Origin: Ashinkailepas kermadecensis
Taxonomy: Eukaryota; Arthropoda; Thecostraca; Neolepadidae
Direction of reading: 5' to 3'
Length of the DNA: 64,000 nucleotides
Assembly (NCBI GenBank): GCA_034440615.1
Contig: JAOTOM010005146.1
Span: 203,501-267,500 of the forward strand
Both the position numbers and the translations under genes were made by a program. Under the pieces are notes generated by a model. It was not told the origin of the DNA and made no database searches. It worked only from the letters and a program-made list of their open reading frames with translations. Position 1 is the first letter of the stretch; each line of letters starts with the position of its first letter. Shown here piece by piece: positions 42,601 through 57,600 of this stretch.

Positions 42601-45600
42601 CTCCCTGGAGGCGGCCGGTGATCGGCTGCGGCTGCGGCTGCGGCTGCCCGACGGGCTACACGGCCGCGCGTGGTCGGCCCGGCCGTCGCTGCTGGCCGGC
42701 GACTCAGACCGCCAGGTGGCGCGGCCCTGCGTCCAGGCCAGGTCCGGGTGGGCACACTGGTCCGTGATGACACGCCGACTCAGATCGCGGCTGCGGTGGT
42801 CTGCGGCGACGGCAACGCACCGTCACTTTACACTCGTTACAACATTGATACGGACAGACGACGACACAAGTGGCCGTATTGATATGCAAGTATGGATGAA
42901 TTAATTTCCAGCTACACAATCGCACCCACAATTTGGACATTTACATCCCTAAATAAGCCCATAATAACGAAGCGAAGTACTGCCACGTTATGCGTACTGC
43001 TTGAACAAGCAGACAGTTGCAATGCCGGGAGCGTAGCTGACCTTTGCGCTCCGCGCTGCTGTCGCGACTGCCGAACATGAGGTGCTCGGGCGCCTCTAGA
43101 CTGGGCGAGCCGGACCTGGACGGACTCTGGTATCGCTTCGGATACTTGTGCAAACTACGAGGCGGGTCGAGCAGCGAGTCGCCGAGCAGCGAGTCGCGCG
43201 AGTCAGACATGGCGCCGTGCAGGCGCGACTTGATGATGCTGCGCCGCAGGTCCTCGTCGGGCCTGCAGGTCAGGGAAGGTTAGAAAGGCGAATGGAAACG
43301 GACACGGGCAACACGTTCCATGCACGGAGTACACGAGAGCGGGTCCGGGTCAGGCGAGAGGAGGCGTACGGCGCATACGTTGTGTCCTTGCTGAGCCGCC
43401 AGTAGATCCGTCCACATAACGCTCACCAGCATACACCAACGTCCGTACTTCCCACCCATTAGTGTTCGAAATGGACACCGACCACTTACTATATTCCAAG
43501 GCAATGAGCACAGGGCCGGAGCTTAAGTCGTTGCCACGGTGAATTAGCGCCCTGGGGCTAGCAATTCCTATCCAGTCCGGCGGTCACTGTCTGACAGGCG
43601 GTACACAGAACGATGGGTAAGTGGTGGCGTTACGAGACGCAGGGGATCGCTCTGTCGACGCACAGCGCGCCGCAGAGGAGCCATTCTGACGTCACATTGC
43701 AACGCGACGCACCACAGCGGGGCCGTGATGACGTCACGCGGCGACACGACGCGCCACAGAGGAGTCATTCTGACGTCACGCGGCGACACGACGCGCCACA
43801 GAGGAGTCATTCTGACGTCACGTGGCGACACGTCGCGCCACAGAGGAGTCATTCTGACGTCACGTGGCAACATGACGCGCCACAGAGGAGCCATTCTGAC
43901 GTCACATTGCAACACGACGCACCACAGTGGGCCGTGATGACGTCACATGACGACATGACGCGTCACATCCCTGAAGTGCGAACCGACAGCGGTGTCGCAA
44001 CAGCCGACTGGTGTGCCATTCGGACCCAGGTTCTGCCGACGCGCACGTCAGCGGTGGCCGGCTGCACCGCCGCTGCCGGCGTCACGGACTACAGTGGTGA
44101 TGGGTGCCGGGGCGGCCCAGACGCCGGCGCACCCACCACACATCGGTGCCGGTGTCGGCCGCGGGCGGCGCGGCGCAGGCGCCCTGAGGCTCGTCGTCCT
44201 CGCCGGTGGCGCAGGAGCCGCACGGGATGGCCGGCACGGCGTCGACGCGCGGCAGGGCGCGCACACTCACCTGTGCGCAGCCACGCCGTCAGACGCTCCA
44301 CCGACCAACAGGCATGCATACTCGGCGCAAAATGCACCACATCACCTCAAAAAAAAACAGATAGGAACACACAAATGGTCCTAAATATTCCACTTCGCTT
44401 AAGGTATACTAATGCATCAATATTAAATAGCAATATACCAATATAATAATACATACTTATGTACGCTGATACGGGACGGATCACCCAAAACCAGACTTAC
44501 AACAAAGTGGTCGCCTTACAACGATGCAGTGGCCGGATGAGTGGACCGATTTTCACATGGACAACACCAATCGGAGGGTATGGAGCGTGAGCGTATCGTA
44601 CAGAGCTCTCGGATGGTGGTCGCGCACACTGGGATGGGTCCACTAAAACCGATTCGGGTCTAATCGAAAAGTTTTAAGGGGCATTGGCTAAGAACCACGC
44701 GTTATTTTTTGACGGATTTAAAAATTAAAACGGGTATACAGTGCCGGCGCTTCCAGGTTTCAGTTGGCGCGCCTGGGGCGTTACAGTCTCGGTCGGCGAC
44801 GTGTCAGTAGCCGGCCGCGAACACCGGGCGGGCTCGACGGTGGCAGAACGGGCACTCGTAAATAGACATCTATTGATTGATTGATTGATTATTTAGCTTA
44901 GGGGCGCATCAACTGCTACTGGTTATTTGGCGCCGATATCTATTTTTATCACTCTACAATTGGCGGTATGTGTCTATTTTTGGAAGGGATAGATTACGTC
45001 TAACTGGGCCGTCGATATATATCGATATATTTTACCTGTCTGGATGATCTCCGAATTGTTACCTAAAACATCACAGTACAATTCGTGGAAAGTGGAACCG
45101 AAGTGATGTACATAGACATCTAGTTTCTTTGTATGCGCTACCGAGATATTCATCGCCAGAGTTGTGGCAATTCCCACTTTCTCACTAAGTATCAAATTAG
45201 CGATTTCCTCAGTGATAGCCTTGGCCCTGTAGTAAACCGTCCATAACATTAGTCATCGATTAACAGGTGCGCAGGATACCAAAGACTCGCTAGACATGTG
45301 GGTCCTCGAACAATTCCTTGCTAGGTCAGCCTGGATAGGTGCCAGGTTATGTCTCCTACAAGAAAAGATATCGCGAGTTAGCACAGGGAAAGCCGCGAGT
45401 GTGTCGATTTGCTCTGACCACTGGTTAATCCGCCAATTGCTTTCAAATGAGCCGAATCTGAGAGAACACTTTCGGAACTTGGACGGATCAACGACCGAGC
45501 CTACATCGTTTAGCGGTCCGCTCGGGAAGCCAATGTCTAGACTTAGAAACCATACCAATTGTTGATTTTCATCTCGTGCCTAGCCAGGTTGTCGAGATGG

Positions 45601-48600
45601 AGCAAGGCGTAATGGATGATCTAAGCTGGGATTATAAATGACTGTAAAGACCGGCTTGATCTCTTCCAGAGGGATATATACCATTTGACCTGGCCCAAAT
45701 TAAAGATGGTTCCTTAATCGTGGCACGATGGCTGACACCAGGTGCCCCGTTGCCACAGCCCTGCGTGTCCATAAAGGCTTCATCAGCTACTCCCCAAATT
45801 ATGGTTCGATTTGTTGTTGGCCACTACACAGCCGTACGGTTCCAGGTGAAATGTGGTCCAATCTGTTCCAGCGGTATTGCACAAACTGTGCTACAGTGCG
45901 CAGTCTTTGGAGCACCAATTTCCCCCGTGCAACAAATTGTGATGCCTGTGATTGAGCGTAACAAACTCCACATACAAACTCGCCCCAAAACCAGTTAATG
46001 TGATCAGAGGCTCGGCTCCAGAGGCGAGGGTCGCAATTACGACCCGATACGCTGCCAGCAGTAAGCTCCAGCGCGCAGAACCAAACAGAGTTCATCGACT
46101 GGCAAAGAAAGCTCATCGCTGAACCCCCACCGATGGCCGAGCTTGGAGACTCAGAGCTGCAGAACATCGTGTAGCGTGTTTTTAATGTGTCAGCCTATCC
46201 GGTGCACACCCAACCGGTTGAACGCGTTATCCAGTTCAGCCGATCGCAGAGGTATCGACCGCAGTGGTAGGACAGGACGCTCGTCACGGCTATGTTTGCA
46301 CAGAAATGGGCCGCAGAAAAACAAAGCCGACATTCCATTTCGAGCAGGACTACGGCTGCAGAAGTGAAACTCAGGGTGCCTGAATCGTAGACTGGCGGCG
46401 ACACATACATTTGCATCTTAACGTAGCTGTCACGTGAGCATAAGTAATGTTCAAATCCAGTTGCGAGGTGTCTTCTGAGGTGTCATGTTTTGTGCTCTTT
46501 GTGATGGCCAATATATGATGCAGTTTTTATACATGAGCTTACATTGCTGTCACTGTTTCACATTATCCTAGTGGTAAATTCATAATCTCGCACCAGCCAG
46601 CGACGAATGCCACTATGTCGGCGCCCTCTCGCCGTCGACGCGCCCGCCAGGTGTTAGTGACCGGCCGCTGGCACACAGCCGGTGGGGACTGCAACGCCGT
46701 GGAGCACCAACAAATACCAAGTTGTCAGGACCGGCACTACATACATTTTCAGTTTGAAAATTTGAGAAAATCATGGAGTATTTTTGGACCAACCTCCATG
46801 AAATTTTCGTCACTAGACCTGTATGTTAAAAATATCCGTGATCCATGCTTAATGTACATGTGATGCGTGGCGATAATAAATAAATATCGGTAAATATATC
46901 GGCGATCAATCGGTAGCTTTTTCGCTCATTGATACCGCTTTATTAGACAATAAACAAACGCAACAAAACGTAATGGCGCCGCAAGAGGGTAATCTCGGAA
47001 ACGAAAGCAATACAGACATCGAAGTGACACCAGTAGAAAAGACCAGGGATTTACATCTGTTCCGATTTTGTGGATTGCGTGCACCACGTGCGCACCACAT
47101 GCAGAAACACGAGGTGCCAACGCAACAACGAAGGTTTTTTGCTCGGGAGTCAAACACCACGAAATGCACAGTGATGGGGGCCATTGTATTACACAGCCAC
47201 ATGCGTAGGGTTGTATTTCACCTTCATGCACCTGAGGAGTCCGACGTGCCGCTTTTGTGCGGCAGTACTGAGTACTGCTTAAGAGGGGCACTTCGTAAAA
47301 AATCAGCTGTGCAACTATACTGAGAAAACATTACGTAAGAGATATAAACTGAGCAACGAAAATTACGTTGAAGTACATCCTGGTTCATTTTGATAACTCC
47401 CAAATGCAAATATTTCCAAAATCGTCATACACGACGACGGTAAAGCAACTACAGCGATTTCTGCAAGCCCCTGAAAATAACTACCTGACAGCATTTTCGC
47501 AGGTTCAATAAGGAATCCAGAAGCTATTTCTGGATCAAAGCAGAGCTAGAATATCACGAGCATTTGGGACTAGGTTCCTGGCGCGTGGTCGTTTCAAAAT
47601 TGATGTATCGAGGGAGCTTACTTTGACGTTTGAAAATTATTAGTGTGAAAATTATTGGTTATCGGAATAAGGTGCACCTTCAACGGCGTAGATTCACTTG
47701 CGATGAAATTACACCAGATCTGTTATTTATGAATTCAGAAAAATAACAATGTGAGAAATTAAAATATTTGTCACATAGCAAAGGAAATGTCGCAGACATT
47801 TCCGAATTGCAATTGCAATTTGCAAAGCTATTTGCAAATTGAAATCCACAATATTTAGAAGAATACCGGATGGCGAGTCTGACCAGATGATACCAGCGCA
47901 AAATAGTCTAGCTTATCGGCAGTCTGGCTTGCGTACACTTTTATTGCACACACTTATTCCATCGATATGATTTCCAGTGTCCAAATACCAACTTAACTAT
48001 GTTTCATATTATAATTGTACCTTGTGGACACGCATTAGTAATTATTCCTCTGCAACAATTGATACGTGTCGGCTCCCAACGTAAATAAACCAAATTATAT
48101 CGCCAAATGTCCGTAGCTTTCAATACATCTTGAAAAGTGATAACAGTAGTGAAGGACTTGATCTCTTTGGTGGAACTCATAAGATAACATGCAATTGACG
48201 ATATGCTGGCTCAATAGGACAACACATGTGGCATGAAAGAAATCGGCTCGAAAGCTATAAACCAAAATAAAGCCATCTCACGGCTCTTGATACGCTCAGG
48301 TGCAAAGCCGAAATATGCAAACAACTCGTAGGCACGGATTTGGCGGCTATAGCAGGCAATATTTAGACAATATTTGTGGCACACAATTCAAAATGTAGCA
48401 TGTGACGTCGGTAGCAGGGAACGCGACCACGACATCAAGTGACACGAACCGATCCGACACAGAGTTGCCTACTAATGACGTCAAACACAGACACTAAGCA
48501 AGCGCTTGTGCGCCAGTACGCTGTACTGGCAAGGAGTAATCATAAATATAAGCAGCAGCCACAATTTTCGGTGGTATTCCGCACAGGACTGCGCTTAGGG

Positions 48601-51600
48601 TTTGCATCATGTCGTTTAGAGCCTGAAGCAGAAGCTCCTTACCTTCAAATAATATAGATATGCAGCGCTATGCTAATTTGTGCATGCTTTACTACAGGCT
48701 ATAACAAAGCACTCTCGTAAGTATCCTTTCATTTTTACCATTGAGTGGTGTAAAGTTGTACATTATTGGGTCTTTATGAAAAGGTATGTCTGCGTTTAAG
48801 GGCAATTTGTAGCAAATAAGTAAATAGTCGACTAAAATTGTCCTTTTCTATTTTATGAAACATGATTATACTATCGCAAATACAAACATACTACGTACAC
48901 TAATAATTCGCATTATATGCTTTAAAAAAATGCTGGCGTCAATAACGTTCCGAGCATTCGACACGAAACAACATAGTGGACGCAACAAGGGTCGGTCCAG
49001 TCGGTGATGAACCAGCCACGGGCCATTCCAGATCACGCCGGGTATCATACATATGTAGCCACCTCCCACAGCCACGGGCCATGTCAGATCACGCCGGCTA
49101 TCATTCAGCTATAGCCACCCCTCACAGCCACGGGCCATCTCAGATCACGCCAGTCACCATCCAGTCGCCTATCACACTGGGACCATCACCAACGACACCG
49201 CAGCGCCCTCCAATGTGTAGCCGCTCGGTCAGAAGCGTCGCAGTGAACTGCTGACCACCGCTGGAGTCGGCTCACCTGCACCAGGGTGCGGTCCTTGGCC
49301 AGGTAGGCCATGGGGAAGGTGTGCAGCTGCGGCGCGCCGCCCACGAAGCGGGTGCCGAACGCGTCGCCGGGCACCGTGATGCGGTACATGACGTTGCGCG
49401 GCAGGCCGCCACAGCTGCGGCTCAGCCAAGCGGACAGCTGCGAGAAGTGCAGGTACGAGTAGACGGCCTGCAGCAGCGATCGTGCGCCCACCGACGACCG
49501 GTGGCAACGCCTGCGTGCAGGTCACAGGTCCAGGTCAACACATGGACCTGAGCAGCGACACACTGCATGTCAACACGGAGTGGAGCAGCGGCACGTCATA
49601 GGTCAAGACATGGACCTGAGCAGCAGCACACCACAGGTCAACACGGAATGGAGCAGCGATACGTCATAGGTCAAGACATGGACCTGAGCAGAGGTACACC
49701 ACAGGTCAACACGGAATGGAGCAGCGGCACGTCATAGGTCAAGACATGGACCTGAGCAGCAGCACACCACAGGTCAACACGGAATGGAGCAGCGATACGT
49801 CATAGGTCAAGACATGGACCTGAGCAGAGGTACACCACAGGTCAACACGGAATGGAGCAGCGATACGTCACAGGTCAACACATGGAAACGAGCAGCGATA
49901 CGCCACATGTCAGCACATGGACCTGAGCAGAGGCACACCACAGGTCAACACATGGAAACGAGCAGCGGTGCGCCACAGGTCAACACGCCGTCCTGCGCGG
50001 ACGCACCCCGCTGAACTGGTACCCTTGACATTACACGGCACACATTGACATCATACAGGCGAGCCAGTAAGTTCGACCCAAAGATACATCGACTATGTTG
50101 GCCACAGCGCTCCAACGTACAATGGAAGTCAACCTACAAACCAGTTACACAATGCCTTACACGGCTGGGCTTTGTGACATTGATCGGAGAGTTCGACATA
50201 TATGTCAACTAGGCACGAGTGCCAAGTATATTGAAGTCTGTCTCCATGACATCATATGCTGAAACCGAAAAAAATAATAAGTCGGTGTTGGTTTTAGGGG
50301 GGGCGAGAACATGCAAAATAATAGGAAATCACACCTCAATCGCAGCAATCACAGAGCACACGGAGACATTACCCAGGAGAAACACCACACATGACGCTGA
50401 AGTGTGGCACGTCATGACATTGCCAATTCACACCACGAACTATCAAGTCGAGGTCGTTGTTCGCGATAGACACACATGTGTCAGACTCACAGAAACAGTG
50501 CCAGATACCAACCGGAAAACCCAGTTTGGGAAGGGAGGTTACAGGCCAATTCACACTGGAACGAAACGCACGCAAAATGTCAAGGATACCGACTGCATTT
50601 AGCTCACAGGTGATCCAAATGCCGACCAGTAACACGCAAGGTGCAGGATGTCGGCTATGCTGGCACGTTAGGTGGGCTGCGGTGGCACGACAGGAGCGAG
50701 GATGCCGGCTGTGGATGTACGGCAGGCACGACAGGAGCTAGGATGTCGGCTGTGGAAGTACGGCAGGCACGACAGGAGCTAGGATGTCGGCTGTGGATGT
50801 ACGGCAGGCACGACAGGAGCTAGGATGTCGGCTGTGAAAGTACGGCAGGCACGACAGGAGCCAGGATGTCGGCTGTGGTGGTAAGTCATATTCCCGGATG
50901 TCGGCTGTGGTAGCACGGCAGCTTAAATGTCGTGCCTTTATCGTCAGCAGGAAACGTTGCGTCACATGATGGTGCTGCACTAGCCGATCCAGGGAGGGGC
51001 TATTCCGGCCATGGCCCCCCGAAGCGCTTAAAAGGGGGGTCATAGTGTCTTTTGCCCCCCCGAAACCAACAGAAGTAAACTAAATTAAAATGCAGTAACT
51101 TTTGCCGAGGTTAAAAAATAGCGTCTGAATGAAAGAATCTCCAATTTTAAAGGTATTTTTAATAATTGTTTGGAAGCCAATATGGTAGCAGAGTAGATTC
51201 TGACACACATCGAGGGTTCCATGCTGCTCAAGTTCTGCTTACAGCAAAAGTTGACAAAATCGGATCCACCAGTGTACACGTGCACGAACGTTGACGTGGT
51301 ACAATACGTTGAAGGTGGACGTTTTGGTAAACAAGAACAAAAATCTGGTAACTTAGAAACGGTGGAGGTAGGCTGTGACCCCTACACCGGAAATTATGTC
51401 ATTAAATATTATTTTAATAAATGGGCCTCTTTGCCAAATAGTGGTCGAAATCCGGTGCTTTTAACCAAAAAATAGTGGGAGAATGGGCACCCTCCAAATC
51501 CGTTCGCCGCTCCCCTGTGCAATCCCTAGGTACGCCACTGGGGGAGGGGAGGGGGAGGGGGCTGACGCCGAGAACCGAAAGTTGCCCCCCCAACCGGTGG

Positions 51601-54600
51601 GCTAGATCCGCCAGTGTGGTGCTGCACAGTCTGTTGGTCGGGAATTCTTTAATATAGTAGACTATTATCCCGCTTCAGGGGTCTTCGATCATCACAGCCA
51701 CGACAGTCGTGGATCGTGAGTCATGGGTCCTGTGCCTGTGAGTGATCGTCCCTCCAACATTCACTCACACTAAGCCACTTGACCAGGTTGATTGCAAATA
51801 TGGCGCGTGCTAAGAAGCACTCACATGCTGTCTCCCACATGAACATTAGTTGCATGGACACATACACGCATGTAAGGGGATATCGCGTGACAAGTTGCGA
51901 CGAAGACGGCACTGACATATATATATATATTCATGTGAACAGCATAACGTGTGTTCATTTATCTAATTCAGCCGAACTCGTATTGTGGTTTGAACACGGA
52001 TGATACTGGAGTGACATTTCCAACATGTGTGCTACTCACATGGTGGCTTCCTCATGGCCGCTGCCCACATGGTGATACACACGTCCGTCACTCACATGGC
52101 AGTTTCCATGTGAACGGTCCACTGTTCGAGCAGCAGGTAGCCGGGCTCCGGCGTGGCGTCCACGGCCATGGCGCGTTTCTGGCCGTGGGAGCAGGACGGA
52201 CACAGCAGCACCTCGACCGACATGGGGATGTTGTTGCGCCACAGCAGGTACATGTAGCGACGCAGCTCCGCCTCGCGCTGACACTGTCGGCCCAGGTCAC
52301 GGTCAGGTCACGGCGCGCGCATGCTCAGACATTGACTTCAAGTCTCGCATGGCAGCCATGTGCTTGGTTGAGTGCTTCCAACGCAGGGACAGGAATAGTA
52401 TGACAAAATCGCAGCTTTGCAGCCTCATAGAATGCAAAGTGTGGCGAGACTCCTGAATACGTCGGTAAGCCAAGTGCACCCAAATCGACACCATCGCATC
52501 ACCACACTACGCACTATCACAACTGCCTTCAGTTTGTCGCGACATTTTTTAAATTTCTTACGCACATAGCATAGATATAGTGGGTGTGATTTCAAAACTA
52601 AGGTGATTAGTTAGGCGGCACGATCAGTCTAAGTCCAGCTGGCGTTAATGCCCCCAAAGTGCATCACGGGCTCTTGAACGATGCGTTCGACTGCTGGGCC
52701 TCTTAGCATCGCCAACCTCTCACACCGGTTGCACGCGGGTGACCCCGGACATTCAGCAGGTTGAGATCCCTTCTTGGTTTTTTTTACGACGCATTCAACC
52801 GCTAGGTCATATAGCGTCGCCATCCTCTCACGCCGATTGGTCGCGGGTGGACTCGGTAAATGCCGTCGGTTGTGAGATTCGAACCCACAATCTTGCGATC
52901 AAGAGTCCGACGCTGTACCAACTGAGCTACCGCGGCCCACGAGATCCCTTCTCCAGGCTTTACGATTCAAAGCTAAACTCTCTTCTGGAACTCTGTCTAG
53001 TTTTAACTCTATAAAATTCACTGGAACTTTAAAATTATCTGGTCGAATTCTCGAAGTCAAACGCTAGTAGGGGGTACTAGACCACCGGACCAGCCGCCGA
53101 TACCGCCTGGAGTACACGGTAACGCTCGTGGGGGAGCGGAAGGCCACACCAACAGAGGGACAGCCGGCACATTCAGCGGCCCGCTGGACCACTGTGTACA
53201 CGCCCGGTCGACAGCCATTTGGAGCCCTCCGGCGCCGCGGCGGCAGCGTGAGCGTGGAGCGGGTGACGAGGCAGTCAGTGGAACCATTCACTTGAGCCAC
53301 AATGTCCGAGACGGCCGCCGCCCGCCGCACCGCACCCTACCGGACGCACAAGTACACGACGGGCGGCCGGGAGAGGGCACTAGGCGCCGCTCCCAGTATG
53401 GGGAGCTGGCCAGCCAAGTACACTGCCGGCTGCGGAGACCCGGCCATCCGCCGGCCGCGAGGTTCCAGCTCCGGCCAACACCTGTCCGAATCTCGCAGCC
53501 ACTCCGCGCCCGCCGACATGACCTAGTTACTGTACGTCGACGTGTGGTGCAAGCGCGCATTCCTCACATGGAGAGACACGGAAGTGCTCTCACTTATCAC
53601 ACGGAGGGGCGCGGTACGGATTCCCTCATGTCTCATGGAGAGGAGCGGTACAGGGGATTTAATTTCTGAAATGGAGAAGCGCGGTACAGGAGCTCCCATT
53701 GTCTCCAATGGAAAGGCGCGATAGAGGTGCTCTCACGTCCCACACGGAGAGGCGCGGTACAGGCGCTCCCATGTCTCACATGGAGAGGCGCTGTACCGAT
53801 GCTCTCACATCTCACGTGAAGAGGCGCTGTTCCGATGCTCTCACGTCTCACGTGAAGAGACGCTGTACAGATGCTCTCACGTCTCACATGGAGAGACGCG
53901 GTACCCGCGGATGCGTGGACACCACAGATACACTGATCCCGGTAGAACTGGCCAGCTGCAGCCTGGCACAGGCCAGTCGGGACCTCGTGCGGGCGCACCC
54001 ACACTCACAGCCTCGGCCGCACTGTGTACGATGGACCGAGTCATATCTGGCCCGCCATCAGGTGGAGCACGAACGGCGTCTGGTCTGGGCTTAGGTGAAA
54101 ACAAACCCGGACGAGGATGGAAGGACGGGAGCTGGGAAAGCCGACGCAGATCCATGTTGGGCCTAAGCGTGAACCTGCCCGCCCCGGGCAGGTTCACGCC
54201 CGGAGTGTGGTGGGGCGGACAGACTCAGGTCCGTACTCAGGACAATGCTGCAGCCGAGGGCAGGCCCGGATCCGAGCCGGCCTGGACTGGACCAGGCAGC
54301 CGGAATGGCGGGGTGGCGGGGTGGGGTACGTCGGAGAGGCAGGGACTCCGGGCGACAGCGGCGCCACTACAACAGCCCAGCACGCAGCGGGTGAACAGCC
54401 GACAGGCGGCGACACTCGGGCTCACGCTGACCGGTCCTGACAGCCGACCCAGACGGCCGCAGCACAGTGCAAGGCCAGCCAGCCCGGCCCAGACGGCCGC
54501 AGCACAGCACAAGGTCAGCCAGCCCGACCCAGACGGCCGCAGCACAGTACAAGGTCAGCCAGCCCGACCCAGACGGCCGCAACACAGCACAAGGTCAGCC

Positions 54601-57600
54601 AGCCCGACCCAGACGGCCGCAGCACAGCACAAGGTCAGCCAACCCGACCCAGACGGCCGCAGCACAGCACAAGGTCAGCCAGCCCGACCCAGACGGCCGC
54701 AGCACAGCACAAGGTCAGCCAGCCCGACCAAGACGGCCGCAGCACAGTTCAAGGTCAGCCAGCCCGACCCAGACGGCCGCAGCACAGCACAAGGTCAGCC
54801 AGCCCGACCAAGACGGCCGCAGTACAGTACAAGGCCAGCCAGCCCGGCCCGTTGACAGCCGACCCAGACGCCCGCAGCACAGCACAGGGCCAGCCAGCCC
54901 GGCCCGCTGACAGCTGACCAATCGGGGAAGCAGCATGTTTTGCTGGACGCGACTTTCCCGTGCTGACAGCTGCAGGAAAACTTCGGATCCGAGGATAGCT
55001 CACAGCGGCGAGCTTCATTTCCGCCGCACGACGCGCCGATAAGACGTCGCCGATCCATGCATTTGGCCGGCGATTACAGTTGGAGCTGTCGGACCTGATC
55101 TCACAATCGCCTCCAGCATCCGTCGACCCATCTCCTAACCAGTACGGATCTGAACTGGCACAACTGAGCTGGATTCAGCGCAGTTTACTGCTACTGTTGT
55201 ACCGCTGCCAAGCAATTCGTGACAGCTCATCAACCTAAGCGTTCTGCAGGGCAGCGTTGCTCCACCACCTTCCACTGCAAGCTTGCAATCAGTCAGCGTT
55301 GGCCGAGTGACATCGAAGGCCGTACACGGCTGCACGCGGCTGAACGCCACAATCTGAATACATCTCTGCACCGGCAATACACACAAGCATGCCGCACACG
55401 GCGTATACAAGCCCTCTCGCCGCATACATGCAGCCGCGAGGCGGACATTTACCAAGGGAGCTGAAGGAGAGCTGTATTACCGACTATCTGAGTGAGGAAT
55501 CAGTGAACAAAGCACGTCTGACGGCGACGGCGAATCCACTGAGGCGGCTGGGGATGCGCGCCAGTGTGACCGGACGCAGCGTGAGTTGGGTCCGACCACG
55601 TCGCAAATGGCAGCACCGACAGACGTCACAGCTGGACCAGTGTGGCGGCTCGTGGGGTCCGACCACGCCGCAAATAGCAGCACCGACAGACGTCACAGCT
55701 GGACCAGTGTGGCGGCTCGTGGGGTCCGACCACGCCGCAAATAGCAGCACCGACAGACGTCACAGCTGGACCAGTGTGGCGGCTCGTGGGGTCCGACCAC
55801 GCCGCAAATAGCAGCACCGACAGACGTCACAGCTGGACCAGTGTGGCGGCTCGTGGGGTCCGACCACGCCGCAAATAGCAGCACCGACAGACGTCACAGC
55901 TGGACCAGTGTGGCGGCTCGCTTGCCTTGGAGACCGGCCAGTCGGAGTACGCACACAACAGCCGGGAGGTTCACGGCCGCGATGCTGCACGGCCGCGCTG
56001 CCGAGGCGGACGAGATATGGCCGGCTGTTCAGTGTGACGAGATCGCCACCATACCTCACCCGGTACAGCCGGCACACGCGTGGTGCGCTTGCCCCCAGTA
56101 ATGTCCGGGGCACGCGTCGGCTGTATCCAACACGCGATACACGTGTGGTGCGCCTGCCCCCAGTAATGTCCGGGGCACGCGTCGGGTGTATCCCACACGT
56201 GATACACGTGTGGTGCGCCTGCCCCCAGTAATGTCCGGGGCACGCGTCGGGTGTATCCAACACGTGATACACGTGTGGTGCGCCTGCCCCCAGTAATGTC
56301 CGGGGCACGCGTCGGGTGTATCCCACACGTGATACACGTGTGGTGAGCTTGCCCCCAGTAATGTCCGGGGCACGCGTCGGGTGTATCCCACACGTGATAC
56401 ACGTGTGGTGCGCCTGCCCCCAGTAATGTCCGGGGCACGCGTCGGCTGTATCCCACACGTGATACACGTGTGGTGCGCCTGCCCCCAGTAATGTCCGGGG
56501 CACGCGTCGGGTGTATCCCACACGCGATACACGTGTGGTGCGCCTGCCCCCAGTAATGTCCGGGGCACGCGTCGGCTGTATCCCACACGTGATACACGTG
56601 TGGTGAGCTTGCCCCCAGTAATGTCCGGGGCACGCGTCGGGTGTATCCAACACGCGATACACGTGTGGTGCGCCTGCCCCCAGTAATGTCCGGGGCACGC
56701 GTCGGGTGTATCCCACACGTGATACACGTGTGGTGAGCTTGCCCCCAGTAATGTCCGGGGCACGCGTCGGGTGTATCCCACACGCGATACACGTGTGGTG
56801 CGCCTGCCCCCAGTAATGTCCGGGGCACGCGTCGGGTGTATCCCACACGTGATACTCGTGTGGTGAGCTTGCCCCCAGTAATGTCCGGGGCACGCGTCGG
56901 GTGTATCCAACACGCGATACACGTGTGGTGCGCCTGCCCCCAGTAATGTCCGGGGCACGCGTCGGGTGTATCCCACACGCGATACACGTGTGGTGCGCCT
57001 GCCCCCAGTAATGTCCGGGGCACGCGTCGGCTGTATCCCACACGTGATACTCGTGTGGTGAGCTTGCCCCCAGTAATGTCCGGGGCACGCGTCGGCTGTA
57101 TCCCACACGTGATACTCGTGTGGTGAGCTTGCCCCCAGTAATGTCCGGGGCACGCGTCGGGTGTATCCCACACGTGATACTCGTGTGGTGAGCTTGCCCC
57201 CAGTAATGTCCGGGGCACGCGTCGGGTGTATCCCACACGTGATACACGTGTGGTGCGCCTGCCCCCAGTAATGTCCGGGGCACGCGTCGGGTGTATCCAA
57301 CACGCGATACACGTGTGGTGCGCCTGCCCCCAGTAATGTCCGGGGCACGCGTCGGGTGTATCCCACACGTGACACACGTGTGGTGAGCTTGCCCCCAGTA
57401 ATGTCCGGGGCACGCGTCGGCTGTATCCCACACGTGATACTCGTGTGGTGAGCTTGCCCCCAGTAATGTCCGGGGCACGCGTCGGGTGTATCCCACACGT
57501 GATACACGTGTGGTGCGCCTGCCCCCAGTAATGTCCGGGGCACGCGTCGGCTGTATCCCACACGTGATACTCGTGTGGTGAGCTTGCCCCCAGTAATGTC

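Noticed and set aside
42525..42773. Pro/Ala/Arg-rich minus frame as the atos coding frame
   Set aside because: It does not join the neighbouring exons in phase; the Ser/Arg frame does.
52850..52940. A functional tRNA-Lys gene
   Set aside because: The anticodon stem is mismatched and the acceptor stem does not pair. The sequence continues into a SINE tail, and a target duplication flanks the whole.
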